A DNA stretch of 64,000 nt, from NCBI RefSeq assembly GCF_015355765.1, contig NZ_JACWNA010000009.1, forward strand, positions 1 to 64,000, read 5' to 3'. The translations under genes were made by a program, and so were the position numbers. Shown piece after piece: positions 17,134 to 28,176 of this stretch (its first letter is position 1; each line of letters opens with the position of its first letter). This DNA comes from Actinomyces haliotis (GTDB lineage Bacteria; Actinomycetota; Actinomycetes; Actinomycetales; Actinomycetaceae). A model generated the notes under the pieces. That model was not told where the DNA came from, did not search any database, and saw only the letters and a list, made by a program, of their open reading frames with translations.

Positions 17134-18677
17134 CAGATCCCCTGGCCCTCGACGCCGTCGGCCGGGGCGGGAGCCGCGTGAGCGGAGGGTGCGGGCGGGG
17201 CGACGTACTGGCCGGTGGGCAGCGCGGGCAGGTGGTCGGAGTCGATCCAGTCGAGGGCGAGCCAGCGCACGCCGTCGCGGTCGGGGGCCTCGTCAGCGAG
17301 CGTGGCGACGACCTCGCCTCCGAGCTCGGCGAAGGGGTCGGCCTGGGACCACGGGACGAGGACGAAGGCCCGCTCGGTGGCCCGCGGGTGCGGGAGCGTG
17401 AGCTCGGGGTCGTCGCTCGTGACGCCCTCGTAGTCGACGAGGTCGGCGTCCAGGGTGCGCGGCCCCCAGTGCTCGGTGCGGACACGGCCGGCGGCGTCCT
17501 CGAGCCGGTGGCACAGGTCGAGGACCTCGCGCGGTGCGAGGGTCGTGCGAGCGAGGACGACGGTGTTGAGGAAGTCCGGCTGCGGGCCGGAGGCGGCCTC
17601 GGTGACGGCCTGGGTGCGTGCGAGCGGGGCGACGGCGGTGACCTCGACGCCCTCGGTCTCACGCAGCGTGGCGACGGCCTGGCGCAGCGCGGGGACGACG
17701 CCCCCGACGTTGCCGCCGAGGGCGATGACGACCTCGGCGGGGCGTCCCTCGGGACGCTGGTCGAGAGGGCTCGTCCCGGCCTCGGCCGGAGCGGGCTCGT
17801 CCTCTGGAGCGACGTTGGCGGCGGCGAAGGCGGCCGCCGCCGTGGCGGCGCCCGCGGTGGGGGCCGCGGCGGGCGCGGCGGCGAGCGTCGCGGCGCCGAG
17901 CTCGGCGTCCTGAGGATTCGCCCCGCTCGACGCCTCGCCGGTGGCGGTCTCCTCCACGACGACGGGCTCGGGCTCGGCGTCCTCGGGGCCATCGGTCTCG
18001 GTGCTGCGGGCGGACCCCTCGGCAGCGACGTTGGCGGCGGCGAAGGCGGCCGCCGCGGCGGCCGCGCCTCCGGTGGGCGCGGCGACGGGTGCGGCCACGA
18101 GGGCCGCGGCGGCGAGCTCGGCGTCCTGAGGGTCGGCCTCGGGCTCGGGCTCGCTCGGGGCCGACTCGTCGCCGGCGGCCGCGAGGGCCTCGTCCTCGGC
18201 GCTCGGCAGGGGCGCCGGCGGTACCGGTGCGGGCTCCGGGGCGGCGGCAGGAGCAGCGGCGCTCGCGTCGTCGTCCTCCCACTCGACGTCCGCGGTCCGC
18301 AGGATCGAGACGGCGACGTCGTCGAAGGCGACCGTGAGGGGCGCCTGCGGCTTGTGGACCGTGACGCGCACGGAGCGCACCCGGTGGTGGGCCAGGGCGA
18401 CGTCGGCGACGCGCTCGGCGAGGGTCTCGATGAGGTTGACGGGCTCCCCCTCGATGACCTCGATGACCTGGCTCGCCACGGCGGAGTAGTCGACGGCGTC
18501 GTCGAGCGAGTCGGTCTGGGCGGCGACGGCCGTCCCGCGCTGCCCGAGGTCGAGGACGAGGTCGACGCTGAAGAGCTGCCCCTCCTGGCGCTCGGAGGGA
18601 AGGACGCCGTGGTGCCCGCGTGCGGACAGGCCGGTGAGCCGGATCCTGTCGCTGCTGGAGTGGCTCAGGTGGGTCAT
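17133..18677 (-). CDS. folB-folK: Bifunctional FolB-FolK (dihydroneopterin aldolase / HPPK) with a long Ala-rich linker
   Basis: A 514-residue fusion. Residues 1-135 are dihydroneopterin aldolase (LTGLSARGHHGVLPSERQEG, DYSAVA, ETLAERVAD). Residues about 325-490 are 6-hydroxymethyl-dihydropterin pyrophosphokinase (IALGGNVGG, GPRTLDADLVDYEG, LPHPRATERAFVLVPW). Together they catalyse two consecutive folate steps in the cytosol. The roughly 190-residue linker is almost all Ala, Glu, Pro, Val and contains a duplicated unit of about 36 residues beginning PQDAELAAAALVAAPVAAPT and PQDAELGAATLAAAPAAAPT. FolB and FolK are usually separate or joined by a short linker. The start overlaps folP by four bases. 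Confidence 0.92.
   Translation of the reverse strand: MTHLSHSSSDRIRLTGLSARGHHGVLPSERQEGQLFSVDLVLDLGQRGTAVAAQTDSLDDAVDYSAVASQVIEVIEGEPVNLIETLAERVADVALAHHRVRSVRVTVHKPQAPLTVAFDDVAVSILRTADVEWEDDDASAAAPAAAPEPAPVPPAPLPSAEDEALAAAGDESAPSEPEPEADPQDAELAAAALVAAPVAAPTGGAAAAAAAFAAANVAAEGSARSTETDGPEDAEPEPVVVEETATGEASSGANPQDAELGAATLAAAPAAAPTAGAATAAAAFAAANVAPEDEPAPAEAGTSPLDQRPEGRPAEVVIALGGNVGGVVPALRQAVATLRETEGVEVTAVAPLARTQAVTEAASGPQPDFLNTVVLARTTLAPREVLDLCHRLEDAAGRVRTEHWGPRTLDADLVDYEGVTSDDPELTLPHPRATERAFVLVPWSQADPFAELGGEVVATLADEAPDRDGVRWLALDWIDSDHLPALPTGQYVAPPAPSAHAAPAPADGVEGQGI
17810..18131 (-). repeat. Duplicated linker unit inside folB-folK
   Basis: Two direct repeats of about 106 bases, 17810-17915 and 18025-18131, share long identical blocks (starting GCGACGTTGGCGGCGGCGAA and ending GCGTCCTGAGG on the plus strand). 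They are separated by about 110 bases of Glu/Asp/Ser-coding sequence. They are in frame and encode the Ala-rich linker repeats. Confidence 0.85.
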
Positions 18678-19552
18678 CGTGGTTCCTTCCAGAGGGAGGC
18701 GGTGCGGACGGCGTCCCGGTTGGCCGGGACCTCGTGGACTCTCACGGCCCAGGCGCCCGCGAGGGCGGCGAGGGCGGTCGTGGCGGCCGTGGCGTCGTCA
18801 CGGGCCAGGGGCTCGGCGGCCACCTCGGGGGTGACGGCACCGGCCAGGAAGCGCTTGCGGGACGAGCCGATGAGCACCGGCAGGCCGAGGTCCTCGCGCA
18901 GGCGCGCGGTGGCGGCAAGGAGCTCCCAGGACTGCGGGTGTGTCTTTGCGAAGCCGAGACCGGGGTCGGTGACGACCTGCTCGTCGCGCACCCCGGCGGC
19001 CCTCAGGCTCGCGAGGCGCTCGCGCAGCTCGGCCTCGACGCCCCCGACGACGTCGTCAGCGTAGTCGGTGAGGCCGTTCATGGTCTCGGGGTTCCCGCGC
19101 CAGTGCTGGCAGACGTAGACGACGCCGAGCTCGGCGACGAGGGGGTGCATGCCCGGGTCCGCGAGGCCCCCGGAGACGTCGTTGATGATGACCGCGCCGG
19201 CCTCGACGGCGGCGCGGGCCGTCTCGGCGTGGATCGTGTCGACGGAGACGGGGACCCCCTCGGCGGCCAGGGCACGGATGACGGGGACGACGCGCTCGCG
19301 CTCCTCCTCGCTCTGGACGCGCTTGGCGCCGGGCCGGGTGGACTCCCCACCGACGTCGACGAGGTCCGCGCCCTGGGCCATGAGCTGGCGTCCGTGGGCG
19401 GCCGCGAGGTCAGCGGTGGCCCATCGGCCGCCGTCGGAGAAGGAATCGGGGGTGACGTTGACGATGCCCATGACGAGGGTCCGTCCGGCCGCGGAGGGCT
19501 CGGAGAGGGGCGCGGGCAGAGGTGCCGGGACGAGGGCGTCGGCCGAGTTCAC
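18674..19552 (-). CDS. folP: Dihydropteroate synthase
   Basis: A 292-residue enzyme that condenses dihydropterin pyrophosphate with p-aminobenzoate; the target of sulfonamides. The signatures MGIVNVTPDSFSDGG and DVGGESTRPGA are intact, as are the C-terminal IGSSRKRF and VRVHEV segments. GTG at 19552 is used because upstream codons are Arg-rich and non-homologous, although no clear ribosome binding site supports it. It heads the folP-folBK-DUF3180-PH-PH unit. It is separated from folE by the inserted adh/ohrR/ohr group. Confidence 0.93.
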   Translation of the reverse strand: MNSADALVPAPLPAPLSEPSAAGRTLVMGIVNVTPDSFSDGGRWATADLAAAHGRQLMAQGADLVDVGGESTRPGAKRVQSEEERERVVPVIRALAAEGVPVSVDTIHAETARAAVEAGAVIINDVSGGLADPGMHPLVAELGVVYVCQHWRGNPETMNGLTDYADDVVGGVEAELRERLASLRAAGVRDEQVVTDPGLGFAKTHPQSWELLAATARLREDLGLPVLIGSSRKRFLAGAVTPEVAAEPLARDDATAATTALAALAGAWAVRVHEVPANRDAVRTASLWKEPR

Positions 19553-19811
19553 CGCCCCAGGGTATCGGGGCGGCACCGTTCTGTAACGCGCTCGAGGCCG
19601 AGCTCGCCCTCGCGGAGCGTGAACGCGGCTCCCTCGTCCGACGCCGGAACGCAACCCTCGATACGGGCCCGTACTCGCGGCGTCGTTCCTACGATGGGGT
19701 GGTCGGGGGGCCGGCACGGCCGCGACGGAGAGCCCGCACCACGGTGGCCGGCGGCGTGCCCGACGACCGCTGACAACAGCCGATGACAGCTGATGACAAG
19801 GACGTGATCAC

Positions 19812-20882
19812 ATGACCGGAACCCAGCCCCCTGCTCCAAGGATGATGCTCGCTGAGCGCTTCCACGCCGACGGACGGCGCGTCGAGGTCGAGGAGGTGCC
19901 GATCCCGGAGCCCGGTCCGGGCCAGGTGCGCATCAAGGTGGCGTACTGCGGGATCTGCCACTCGGACCTCTCCCTCATCCACGGCGCCTTCCCGGACAAC
20001 GTGCCCGTCGTCACCCAGGGCCACGAGGCGTCCGGCACGATCGACGCCGTGGGTCCGGGAGTCACCGGCTGGGAGGTCGGCGACCGGGTCATCCCGTCGG
20101 CGGGACGCCCCTGCCTCAAGTGCAGGCGCTGCCAGCGCGGCGACTTCACCGCGTGCCTCAACCTGCGCCTCATGGCCTTCGCCTACGACGGCGGCTGGGC
20201 GCAGTACACGGTCGCCAACGTCATGGGCATGACGCGCGTGCCCGACGAGGTGGACCTCAAGCAGGCCGCCCTCCTCGCAGACGCCGTCTCCACGCCCTTC
20301 GGCGCCGTCGTGCGCACCGGCAAGGTGCACCCCGGCAACGCGGTGGGCGTGTGGGGCCTGGGAGGCGTGGGCACGCACGTCGTCCAGCTGTCGAAGCTCG
20401 CGGGCGCCGTGCCGATCATCGGCGTCGACCTCAATGAGGACTGCCTCGAGCGCGCCGAGCGCCTGGGGGCCGACCACGTCTTCCGCGCCGACGACCCGAA
20501 CCTCATCGACTCGGTCGCCGCCGCCACCGGCGGGCGCATGATCGACGTCGCCTTCGACGCCGTCGGCATCCCCTCCACGCTCAAGCAGGCCGTCGCCTCC
20601 CTGGACAACCACGGCTGCGTCGTCACGATCGGCATCAGCGCCCAGGAGATGAACCTCGGGACGTTCGTCGAGTTCAACCTCAAGAACAAGCGGGTCCTGG
20701 GCCACCTCGGCTACAAGACGCAGGACATCGCCATGCTTACCGAGATGCTGCGGTACGGCCGTCTCGACCTCACCGAGTCGGTGAGTGAGGTCGTGCCGCT
20801 GCGCGACATCCGCACGGGCATCGAGCACCTCGAGAAGAAGGTCGGCAACCCGATCCGCATCCTCGTGGACCCCTGGGCCTGA
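19812..20882 (+). CDS. Zinc-dependent alcohol dehydrogenase (MDR family)
   Basis: A 356-residue zinc MDR enzyme. Catalytic-zinc ligands appear in YCGICHSDLS and QGHEASG; structural-zinc cysteines in PCLKCRRCQRGDFTACL. The Rossmann motif is VWGLGGVGTHVV. It would oxidise alcohols or reduce aldehydes with NAD(P). It is transcribed away from folP. Short direct repeats of GATGACA and CTGACAAC lie just upstream (about 19770-19800) and may be regulatory. A hairpin terminator follows at 20890-20927. Confidence 0.88.
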   Translation: MTGTQPPAPRMMLAERFHADGRRVEVEEVPIPEPGPGQVRIKVAYCGICHSDLSLIHGAFPDNVPVVTQGHEASGTIDAVGPGVTGWEVGDRVIPSAGRPCLKCRRCQRGDFTACLNLRLMAFAYDGGWAQYTVANVMGMTRVPDEVDLKQAALLADAVSTPFGAVVRTGKVHPGNAVGVWGLGGVGTHVVQLSKLAGAVPIIGVDLNEDCLERAERLGADHVFRADDPNLIDSVAAATGGRMIDVAFDAVGIPSTLKQAVASLDNHGCVVTIGISAQEMNLGTFVEFNLKNKRVLGHLGYKTQDIAMLTEMLRYGRLDLTESVSEVVPLRDIRTGIEHLEKKVGNPIRILVDPWA

Positions 20883-20889
20883 CCTGGGA

Positions 20890-20927
20890 GCCGTCCGGGC
20901 ACGGCGGTCGCGTCGTGCCCGGACGGC
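20890..20927. terminator. Terminator between adh and ohrR
   Basis: A perfect 14-base stem, GCCGTCCGGGCACG / CGTGCCCGGACGGC, with a ten-base loop, placed between convergent genes (adh plus, ohrR minus). It can serve both. Confidence 0.78.
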
Positions 20928-20943
20928 CCGAGGCGTCCGGCCG

Positions 20944-21372
20944 TCAGGTGAGGCGGTCCGCGAGGTCGTCGAGGTAGGCCTTGACCTCCCGGGCCTGCTC
21001 GGTGTCGGCCGGGTAGAGAGCGGCCATGCGCTCGGGCACGCGCGCCGCGCGGTCCTCGAGGGAGCGCCCCTGCGCGGTGAGGGCGATGAGTCGGCGGCGC
21101 TCATCCTCCCCACGGCTGCGGGTGAGGAGCCCCGCCTGCTCCATCCGGCGCAGCAGCGGGGTGAGCGTGCCACTGTCCAGGCCCAGACGCTCCCCGACCT
21201 CTCCGACGCCGAGGGGCCCCTCGGTCTCCCACAGGACGAGCATGACGAGGTACTGCGGGTAGGTGAGGCCGAGCTCAGTGAGAACGGGCCGGTAGGCGCG
21301 CGTCACCGCGCGGCTGGCCCGGTACAGGGAGAAGCACAGCTGGCGGTCGAGGTCGAGCTGGGAGTGGTGCAC
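20944..21372 (-). CDS. ohrR: MarR-family organic hydroperoxide sensor (OhrR)
   Basis: A roughly 142-residue MarR-type winged-helix repressor. The OhrR reactive cysteine is present in the N-terminal segment DRQLCFSLYRASRAV, the residue that is oxidised by organic peroxides; the wing region reads RSRGEDERRRLIALT. It is divergent from ohr, the classic pairing. The frame is open from a GTG at 21402, but that codon falls inside the palindromic operator TTGTGCACAA, so I prefer the GTG at 21372 preceded by GAGGTGGG. Autoregulation with control of ohr is expected. Confidence 0.88.
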   Translation of the reverse strand: MHHSQLDLDRQLCFSLYRASRAVTRAYRPVLTELGLTYPQYLVMLVLWETEGPLGVGEVGERLGLDSGTLTPLLRRMEQAGLLTRSRGEDERRRLIALTAQGRSLEDRAARVPERMAALYPADTEQAREVKAYLDDLADRLT

Positions 21373-21394
21373 GGAACGGGAGCCCACCTCTATA

Positions 21395-21404
21395 TTGTGC
21401 ACAA
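21395..21404. promoter_or_regulatory. OhrR operator candidate in the ohrR-ohr divergent region
   Basis: TTGTGCACAA is a perfect ten-base palindrome in an AT-rich patch of an otherwise very GC-rich region, followed by a partial second copy CTTGTGGAC at about 21410-21418. OhrR boxes known from other bacteria have the same inverted TTG-CAA character. It lies about 85 bases before ohr. Confidence 0.7.
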
Positions 21405-21486
21405 CTTACTTGTGGACTACCCTCTTCAACGTCGGGCGGTGCCGCGAGCACGGGCGCACCGCCCGCCGGACACCGAAGGAGAACGC

Positions 21487-21915
21487 ATGCAGGACATCAC
21501 CCCCCTCTACACCACCGAGGCGATCGCGACGGGCGCCGGCCGCGACGGTCACGTCCGCACCGCCGACGGCCGCGTCGACATGGACCTCGCGATCCCGAGC
21601 GAGATGGGAGGCAGCGGCGAGGGAGCGAACCCCGAGGAGCTCTTCGCCGCCGGTTACGCCGCGTGCTTCCACTCAGCCCTCCAGATGGTCGCCCGCTCCG
21701 CGGGCAAGGACCTCGGCGACTCCTCCGTGGGCACCCGTGTCTCGATCGGCAAGGCGGGCGAGGGCTTCGGCCTCGCCGTCGCCCTCGAGGTCGTCGTCCC
21801 CGCCCTCCCTCACGACGAGGCGCAGGCCCTGGCCGACAAGGCCCACCAGGTCTGCCCTTACTCCAACGCGACGCGTGGGAACATCCGCGTCGACGTCTCC
21901 GTCGTCGAGGACTGA
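21487..21915 (+). CDS. ohr: Organic hydroperoxide resistance protein (Ohr/OsmC family)
   Basis: A 142-residue thiol peroxidase that reduces organic hydroperoxides in the cytosol. Both catalytic cysteines are present: the peroxidatic one in AGYAACFHSAL (about residue 60) and the resolving one in HQVCPYSNATRGN (about residue 125). The ATG at 21487 follows GAAGGA with six-base spacing. Divergent from ohrR across a palindromic operator. A long terminator follows at 21982-22027. Confidence 0.93.
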   Translation: MQDITPLYTTEAIATGAGRDGHVRTADGRVDMDLAIPSEMGGSGEGANPEELFAAGYAACFHSALQMVARSAGKDLGDSSVGTRVSIGKAGEGFGLAVALEVVVPALPHDEAQALADKAHQVCPYSNATRGNIRVDVSVVED

Positions 21916-21981
21916 GCACCGCCATCCCGCGCACACCGCTCACCCCGCTCACGGGACGAGCGGGTCAGGCGGGCGGCCACG

Positions 21982-22027
21982 ACGCGGCAAGGGGCCGGCA
22001 CCACCGGGCGCCGGCCCCTTGCCGCGT
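21982..22027. terminator. Bidirectional terminator between ohr and folE
   Basis: A perfect 18-base stem ACGCGGCAAGGGGCCGGC / GCCGGCCCCTTGCCGCGT with a ten-base loop between convergent genes ohr (+) and folE (-). Confidence 0.85.
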
Positions 22028-22050
22028 GCTCAGGCACGCCTCGATCAGGG

Positions 22051-22700
22051 TCAGTGACGCCGCCCCAGGATGAGGCTCATGGCCTCGGAGCGTGTGGCCG
22101 CGTTGCGCATCTGGCCGCGGACCGCGGAGGTCACGGTGTTCGAGCCGGGCTTGCGGATGCCGCGCATCGACATGCACAGGTGCTCGGCCTCGACGACGAC
22201 GAGGACGCCGCGCACGCCCAGGCGCTCGACCATGGCATCGGCGACCTGGGAGGTGAGTCGCTCCTGGACCTGGGGGCGGCGCGCGTAGCCCTCGACGAGG
22301 CGCGCGACCTTGGACAGGCCCGTGACGCGCCCGCCCTCGCCGGGGATGTAGGCGACGTGGGCGACGCCGTGGAAGGGCAGGAGGTGGTGCTCGCACACCG
22401 AGTACATGGGGATGTCCCGCACGAGGACCATCTCCTCGTGGCCGACGTCGAAGACCTTCTCGACGTGCGCGCCCGGGTCCTCCGCGAGGCCGGCGAAGAT
22501 CTCCGCGTAGGCGCGGGCCACGCGGTCGGGCGTCTCGGCCAGCCCGTCGCGGTCCGGGTCCTCGCCGATGGCGACGAGGAGGTCCCGGACGGCGCGGCGC
22601 ACGCCCTCGGCGTCGTAGGGCCGGCCGGCCGGCGAGGCCACGGCCCCGGCCGGGGCGGGCCGGTCGGCGTCCTCGCCCGTGCCGTGCTCCGTCTCCGCGC

Positions 22701-22704
<4 letters not shown>
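22051..22704 (-). CDS. folE: GTP cyclohydrolase I
   Basis: A 217-residue enzyme for the first committed step of folate synthesis. Zinc ligands and active-site signatures are visible: [34 protein letters not shown] and [11 protein letters not shown]. The N-terminal 30 residues are a variable Ala/Pro/Asp extension. The ATG overlaps the ftsH stop by four bases, so folate entry is translationally coupled to FtsH, as in many actinobacteria. Confidence 0.95.
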
Positions 22705-24899
<2,195 letters not shown>

Positions 24900-25054
24900 C
24901 AGCGGTGGATCCCTTCGCGCGTCTGACTGCCAAACGCTAGCCGAAAGACGCTGCGGCGCGCCGCGAGGGGCGTCACGGTTCGCGAGGGGCGTGGCGGCGT
25001 CACGGAAGGGTCACCGGCGCCGCGCAGGGAGCCCGACGGTCGGCCGCTCCCGGG

Positions 25055-25609
25055 TCAGCCCCCGTAGACCTCGGGCCGCAGGGTGCCGATGAAGGGCAGG
25101 TTGCGGTAGCGCTCGGCGTAGTCGAGGCCGTAGCCGACGACGAACTCGGTGGGGATGTCGAAGCCGACGTACTTGACGTCGACCTCGACCTTGGCGGCCT
25201 CGGGCTTGCGCAGGAGGGTAGCGATCTCGACGCCGGCGGCGCCGCGGCTGGAGAGGTTGCCGACGAGCCAGGACAGCGTGAGGCCGGAGTCGATGATGTC
25301 CTCGACGATGAGGACGTGGCGGCCCGTGAGGTCCGCGTCGAGGTCCTTGAGGATGCGCACGACGCCGGAGGACTTGGTGCCCGAGCCGTAGGAGGACACG
25401 GCCATCCAGTCCATGGGGGCGGAGCGGTGCAGCCTGCGGGAGAGGTCCGCCATGACGTAGACGGCGCCCTTGAGCACGCCCACGAGGAGGATGTCCTTGC
25501 CCTCGTAGTCGGCGTCGATCTGGGCGGCCATCTCGTCGAGGCGCTGGCCGATCTCCTTCTCGGTGATGAGGACCTGCGCGAGGTCCTCCCCCATGTCAGC
25601 GGCGTCCAT
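25055..25609 (-). CDS. hpt: Hypoxanthine phosphoribosyltransferase
   Basis: A 184-residue purine-salvage enzyme. The PRPP-binding motif is HVLIVEDIIDSGLTLSWL, and the N-terminal KGAVYVMADLSRRL and C-terminal VGYGLDYAERYRNLPFIG segments match bacterial Hpt. The ATG at 25609 is preceded by AAAGGCAGGAC. It normally follows tilS in actinobacteria; here the metalloprotease gene is the direct neighbour upstream. Confidence 0.95.
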   Translation of the reverse strand: MDAADMGEDLAQVLITEKEIGQRLDEMAAQIDADYEGKDILLVGVLKGAVYVMADLSRRLHRSAPMDWMAVSSYGSGTKSSGVVRILKDLDADLTGRHVLIVEDIIDSGLTLSWLVGNLSSRGAAGVEIATLLRKPEAAKVEVDVKYVGFDIPTEFVVGYGLDYAERYRNLPFIGTLRPEVYGG

Positions 25610-25684
25610 GTCCTGCCTTTCTGCGGGTCCGGTGATGTCGGGATTCTGTCATGGGCCGCGCGGGCGCGGTAACCGCGGCCGCCG

Positions 25685-26773
25685 TCAGCGCAGGACCCTT
25701 GCCTCCCACGCCGCGGGATCCTCGAGCTCGTCGGGCCGGGGGAGGTTCTCCGGCGCCACCCAGGCCGCTGCGAGGCCCGCGGGGCCCGTGCCGGCGAGGA
25801 CGGCTCGGACGAAGTCCGCGCCGTCGGCGTGCTGGGCGCCCTTGGCACGGACACTGGTGAGGCGGGCGAGGACGTCTCCGAGCGCGCCCGACCGTGCCGG
25901 GCCGACGACGGCGCGCAGGCGGTGGACGCTGCCGATCTCCTCCGGCCCCACGCCGTCGAGGGAGGCCTCGGCGTGCCCCTCGAGGAGGGCGAGGTGCGCG
26001 GACAGCCCGGCGGCGCGCTCGCGCGCGGCGGCGACGTCCCGCGCCGTGACGGCGCGAACGACCTCAGCGGTGGCGCGGACGAGGTGGGCCGCCAGCCACG
26101 GCGCGGCGGCGAGCTGGACGGCGTGGACCGTCTCGTGGAGAGCCACCCAGCGCGCGAGGTCCGCGAGGTCGAGGTCCTGACGGCGGGCCAGGGCCAGGAC
26201 GTTGGGGGCGACGATGAGGATCCGTGAGGCGGAGGCGGCCTCCTCGCCGTCGCCGTCCGGTGCCCCCGCGGGATCCGGGACCGCGGGGAGGACCTCGCCG
26301 AGGAGGCGGGTCGAGACGGTGCCCAGCGCGGCGGCCACCTCGGTGGCTGCGAGACGGGTCCCGACGGTGCCGCCGGCGCGGTGGCCGAGGGCGCGTCCGG
26401 CGCCCAGCGCCATGCTCACCGCGCTGCGTCCGCGCCCCGGCGCGTCGGCACGGCCCGCGTCGGCTGAGCCGCCGGTCCGCTCCCCGGGCGCGTGCGCAGC
26501 GGCGGGTACGAGGCGTCGGACGGAGTCGACGGCGGCCCGGCGGGCGGCGTCGCGGTCGACGACGCGGACGTCGAGCGAGCGCGCCACGGCCCGCGCCTCC
26601 CGCTCGAGCCCCGTGAGGCCGCCGACGCGAGCCGGGGCGTCGACGGCGGCGTCGTGAAGGAGCACGACGAGGGCGGCCCGCTCGGGAGCCGTTGCGCGGG
26701 GACCCGGGGGCGTGGCGGCACGCGCCAGGTGAAGCGCACGTTCCCAGTCGATCGGGGAGGCGGGAGCGACCAC
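25685..26773 (-). CDS. Zinc-dependent metalloprotease of the DUF2342 family
   Basis: A 362-residue protein of the actinobacterial family often labelled 'coenzyme F420 biosynthesis associated' although no F420 role is established. The zinc motif HETVHAVQ (HExxH type) is followed about 60 residues later by LLEGHAEASLDG, the expected third-ligand region. No signal peptide is evident. GTG start at 26773, five bases after the dacB stop, so it is co-transcribed with dacB. The long Ala/Gly-rich stretch in the first third is poorly conserved. Confidence 0.82.
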   Translation of the reverse strand: MVAPASPIDWERALHLARAATPPGPRATAPERAALVVLLHDAAVDAPARVGGLTGLEREARAVARSLDVRVVDRDAARRAAVDSVRRLVPAAAHAPGERTGGSADAGRADAPGRGRSAVSMALGAGRALGHRAGGTVGTRLAATEVAAALGTVSTRLLGEVLPAVPDPAGAPDGDGEEAASASRILIVAPNVLALARRQDLDLADLARWVALHETVHAVQLAAAPWLAAHLVRATAEVVRAVTARDVAAARERAAGLSAHLALLEGHAEASLDGVGPEEIGSVHRLRAVVGPARSGALGDVLARLTSVRAKGAQHADGADFVRAVLAGTGPAGLAAAWVAPENLPRPDELEDPAAWEARVLR

Positions 26774-26778
26774 GGCGC

Positions 26779-28176
26779 TCAGCCCCGGCAGCCGCAGTCG
26801 GCGAGGGGCCCGATGAGGTCCTGGTCCATGGCGACGCGGGCGCTGCCGAGGCCGCCGGACTCGAAGCCGTCAAGGATGACGGAGAAGGCGAGGAGGCGGC
26901 CGTCCTTCGTGACGACGGTGCCCGTGAGGGAAGAGACCTGATCGAGGGACCCGGTCTTGGCGCGCACGGTCCCGGCGCCGGCGGCGCCGTTGAAGCGGTC
27001 GTCCAGGGTGCCGTCGAGGGCTCCGACCGGGAGGTCGCCGATGAGGGTGCGGCCCGCGGTGCCTCCGTCGGAGCCGGCGGCGCGGGCGATGACCTGGGCG
27101 AGGAGCCGTGCGGGGACCTTGTCGGCCTTGGCCAGGCCGGAGGAGTCCTTGAGGACGAGGCCGGAGGTGTCGAAGCCGTCCTTCTTGAGCCGCGCCGCGA
27201 CCGTGGCGGTTGCACCCTCGAAGCTGCCCTCGTTCCCGGCGGCGACGGCGGTGACGCGCCCCTCCACCTCGGTCATCGTGTTGTCCGAGGCCTTGAGGGA
27301 GACGGCGAGGACGTCCTCGAGCGGCGCGGACCGGACGGAGGCGAGCTCCGTGGCTCCGTCGGGGGCGGCGGCTCGGGAGAGGTCGCCGTGGACGGTGATC
27401 CCGGCCTCCTTGAGGTGCGTGACGAAGGCCTGGGCGGCCTCCATGGCGGGGTCGGCTGGGTAGCCGGAGCCCTCCTTGACGGCGCTGACGTCGATCATGA
27501 TCGGCTGGACGGGAGCCACCCAGGCCTCGTTGCCGGACTCCCAGCCGTCGTTCCAGGTGGGGCCGGAGAACATGGTGTCGTCGAGTCGGACGGAGACCTT
27601 GGTGACGCCCTGGGCCTTGAGCCTCTTGGCCGCCGCGCGGGCGAGGTCGCCCAGCCCGGCGTGCCCGGCGGTGGCCGAGGCGTCGCCCTTGTCGGAGGAG
27701 AGGAGGACGTCGCCGCCGCCGACGAGGGTGAGGGTGCTTCCGTCGAGGACGGCGGAGGTCGTGAGGCGGTGGTCCGCTCCGAGGACCTGGAGCGCGGTCC
27801 AGGCGGTGAGGACCTTGTTGGAGGAGGCCGGGGTGAGCGCCTTGCCGGCGTCGTGGTCGAGGAGCTCGTCACCGGTGGCGACGTCGATGATCGAGACGCC
27901 GGTCGTGGCTCCCTTGATGAGGTCGTCGGAGGCGAGGGCGTCGGCGTAGGAGGCCAGGGCCGACGTGGAGGGAGTGGCGGCGTCGGCGTCGAGGCCGGCG
28001 ACGGTGGGGGCGGTGCCCGCACCGGGCTCCACGGTGGGGAAGGCGGCGGCCGTCGGGCCGACGGGCGCGGTCGTGAGCAGGCCGGGGGCGACGTCGAGGG
28101 CGTCGGCGAGACCGTAGAAGCCGCCGGCGACGACGAGGGTCGCGGCGGTGAGTCCAGCGATCGTTGCCTTGCGCAC
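26779..28176 (-). CDS. dacB: D-alanyl-D-alanine carboxypeptidase/endopeptidase (PBP4-type, S13)
   Basis: A 465-residue exported penicillin-binding protein acting on peptidoglycan peptides. The N-terminus (RKATIAGLTAATLVVAGG) is a signal peptide or anchor. All three penicillin-binding motifs are visible: S118-S-N-K121, SDN in KASDNTMTEVEG and KTG in RAKTGSLDQ. It ends with CGCRG, an unusual cysteine pair at the C-terminus. It begins a minus-strand unit that continues with the metalloprotease gene. Confidence 0.93.
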   Translation of the reverse strand: MRKATIAGLTAATLVVAGGFYGLADALDVAPGLLTTAPVGPTAAAFPTVEPGAGTAPTVAGLDADAATPSTSALASYADALASDDLIKGATTGVSIIDVATGDELLDHDAGKALTPASSNKVLTAWTALQVLGADHRLTTSAVLDGSTLTLVGGGDVLLSSDKGDASATAGHAGLGDLARAAAKRLKAQGVTKVSVRLDDTMFSGPTWNDGWESGNEAWVAPVQPIMIDVSAVKEGSGYPADPAMEAAQAFVTHLKEAGITVHGDLSRAAAPDGATELASVRSAPLEDVLAVSLKASDNTMTEVEGRVTAVAAGNEGSFEGATATVAARLKKDGFDTSGLVLKDSSGLAKADKVPARLLAQVIARAAGSDGGTAGRTLIGDLPVGALDGTLDDRFNGAAGAGTVRAKTGSLDQVSSLTGTVVTKDGRLLAFSVILDGFESGGLGSARVAMDQDLIGPLADCGCRG

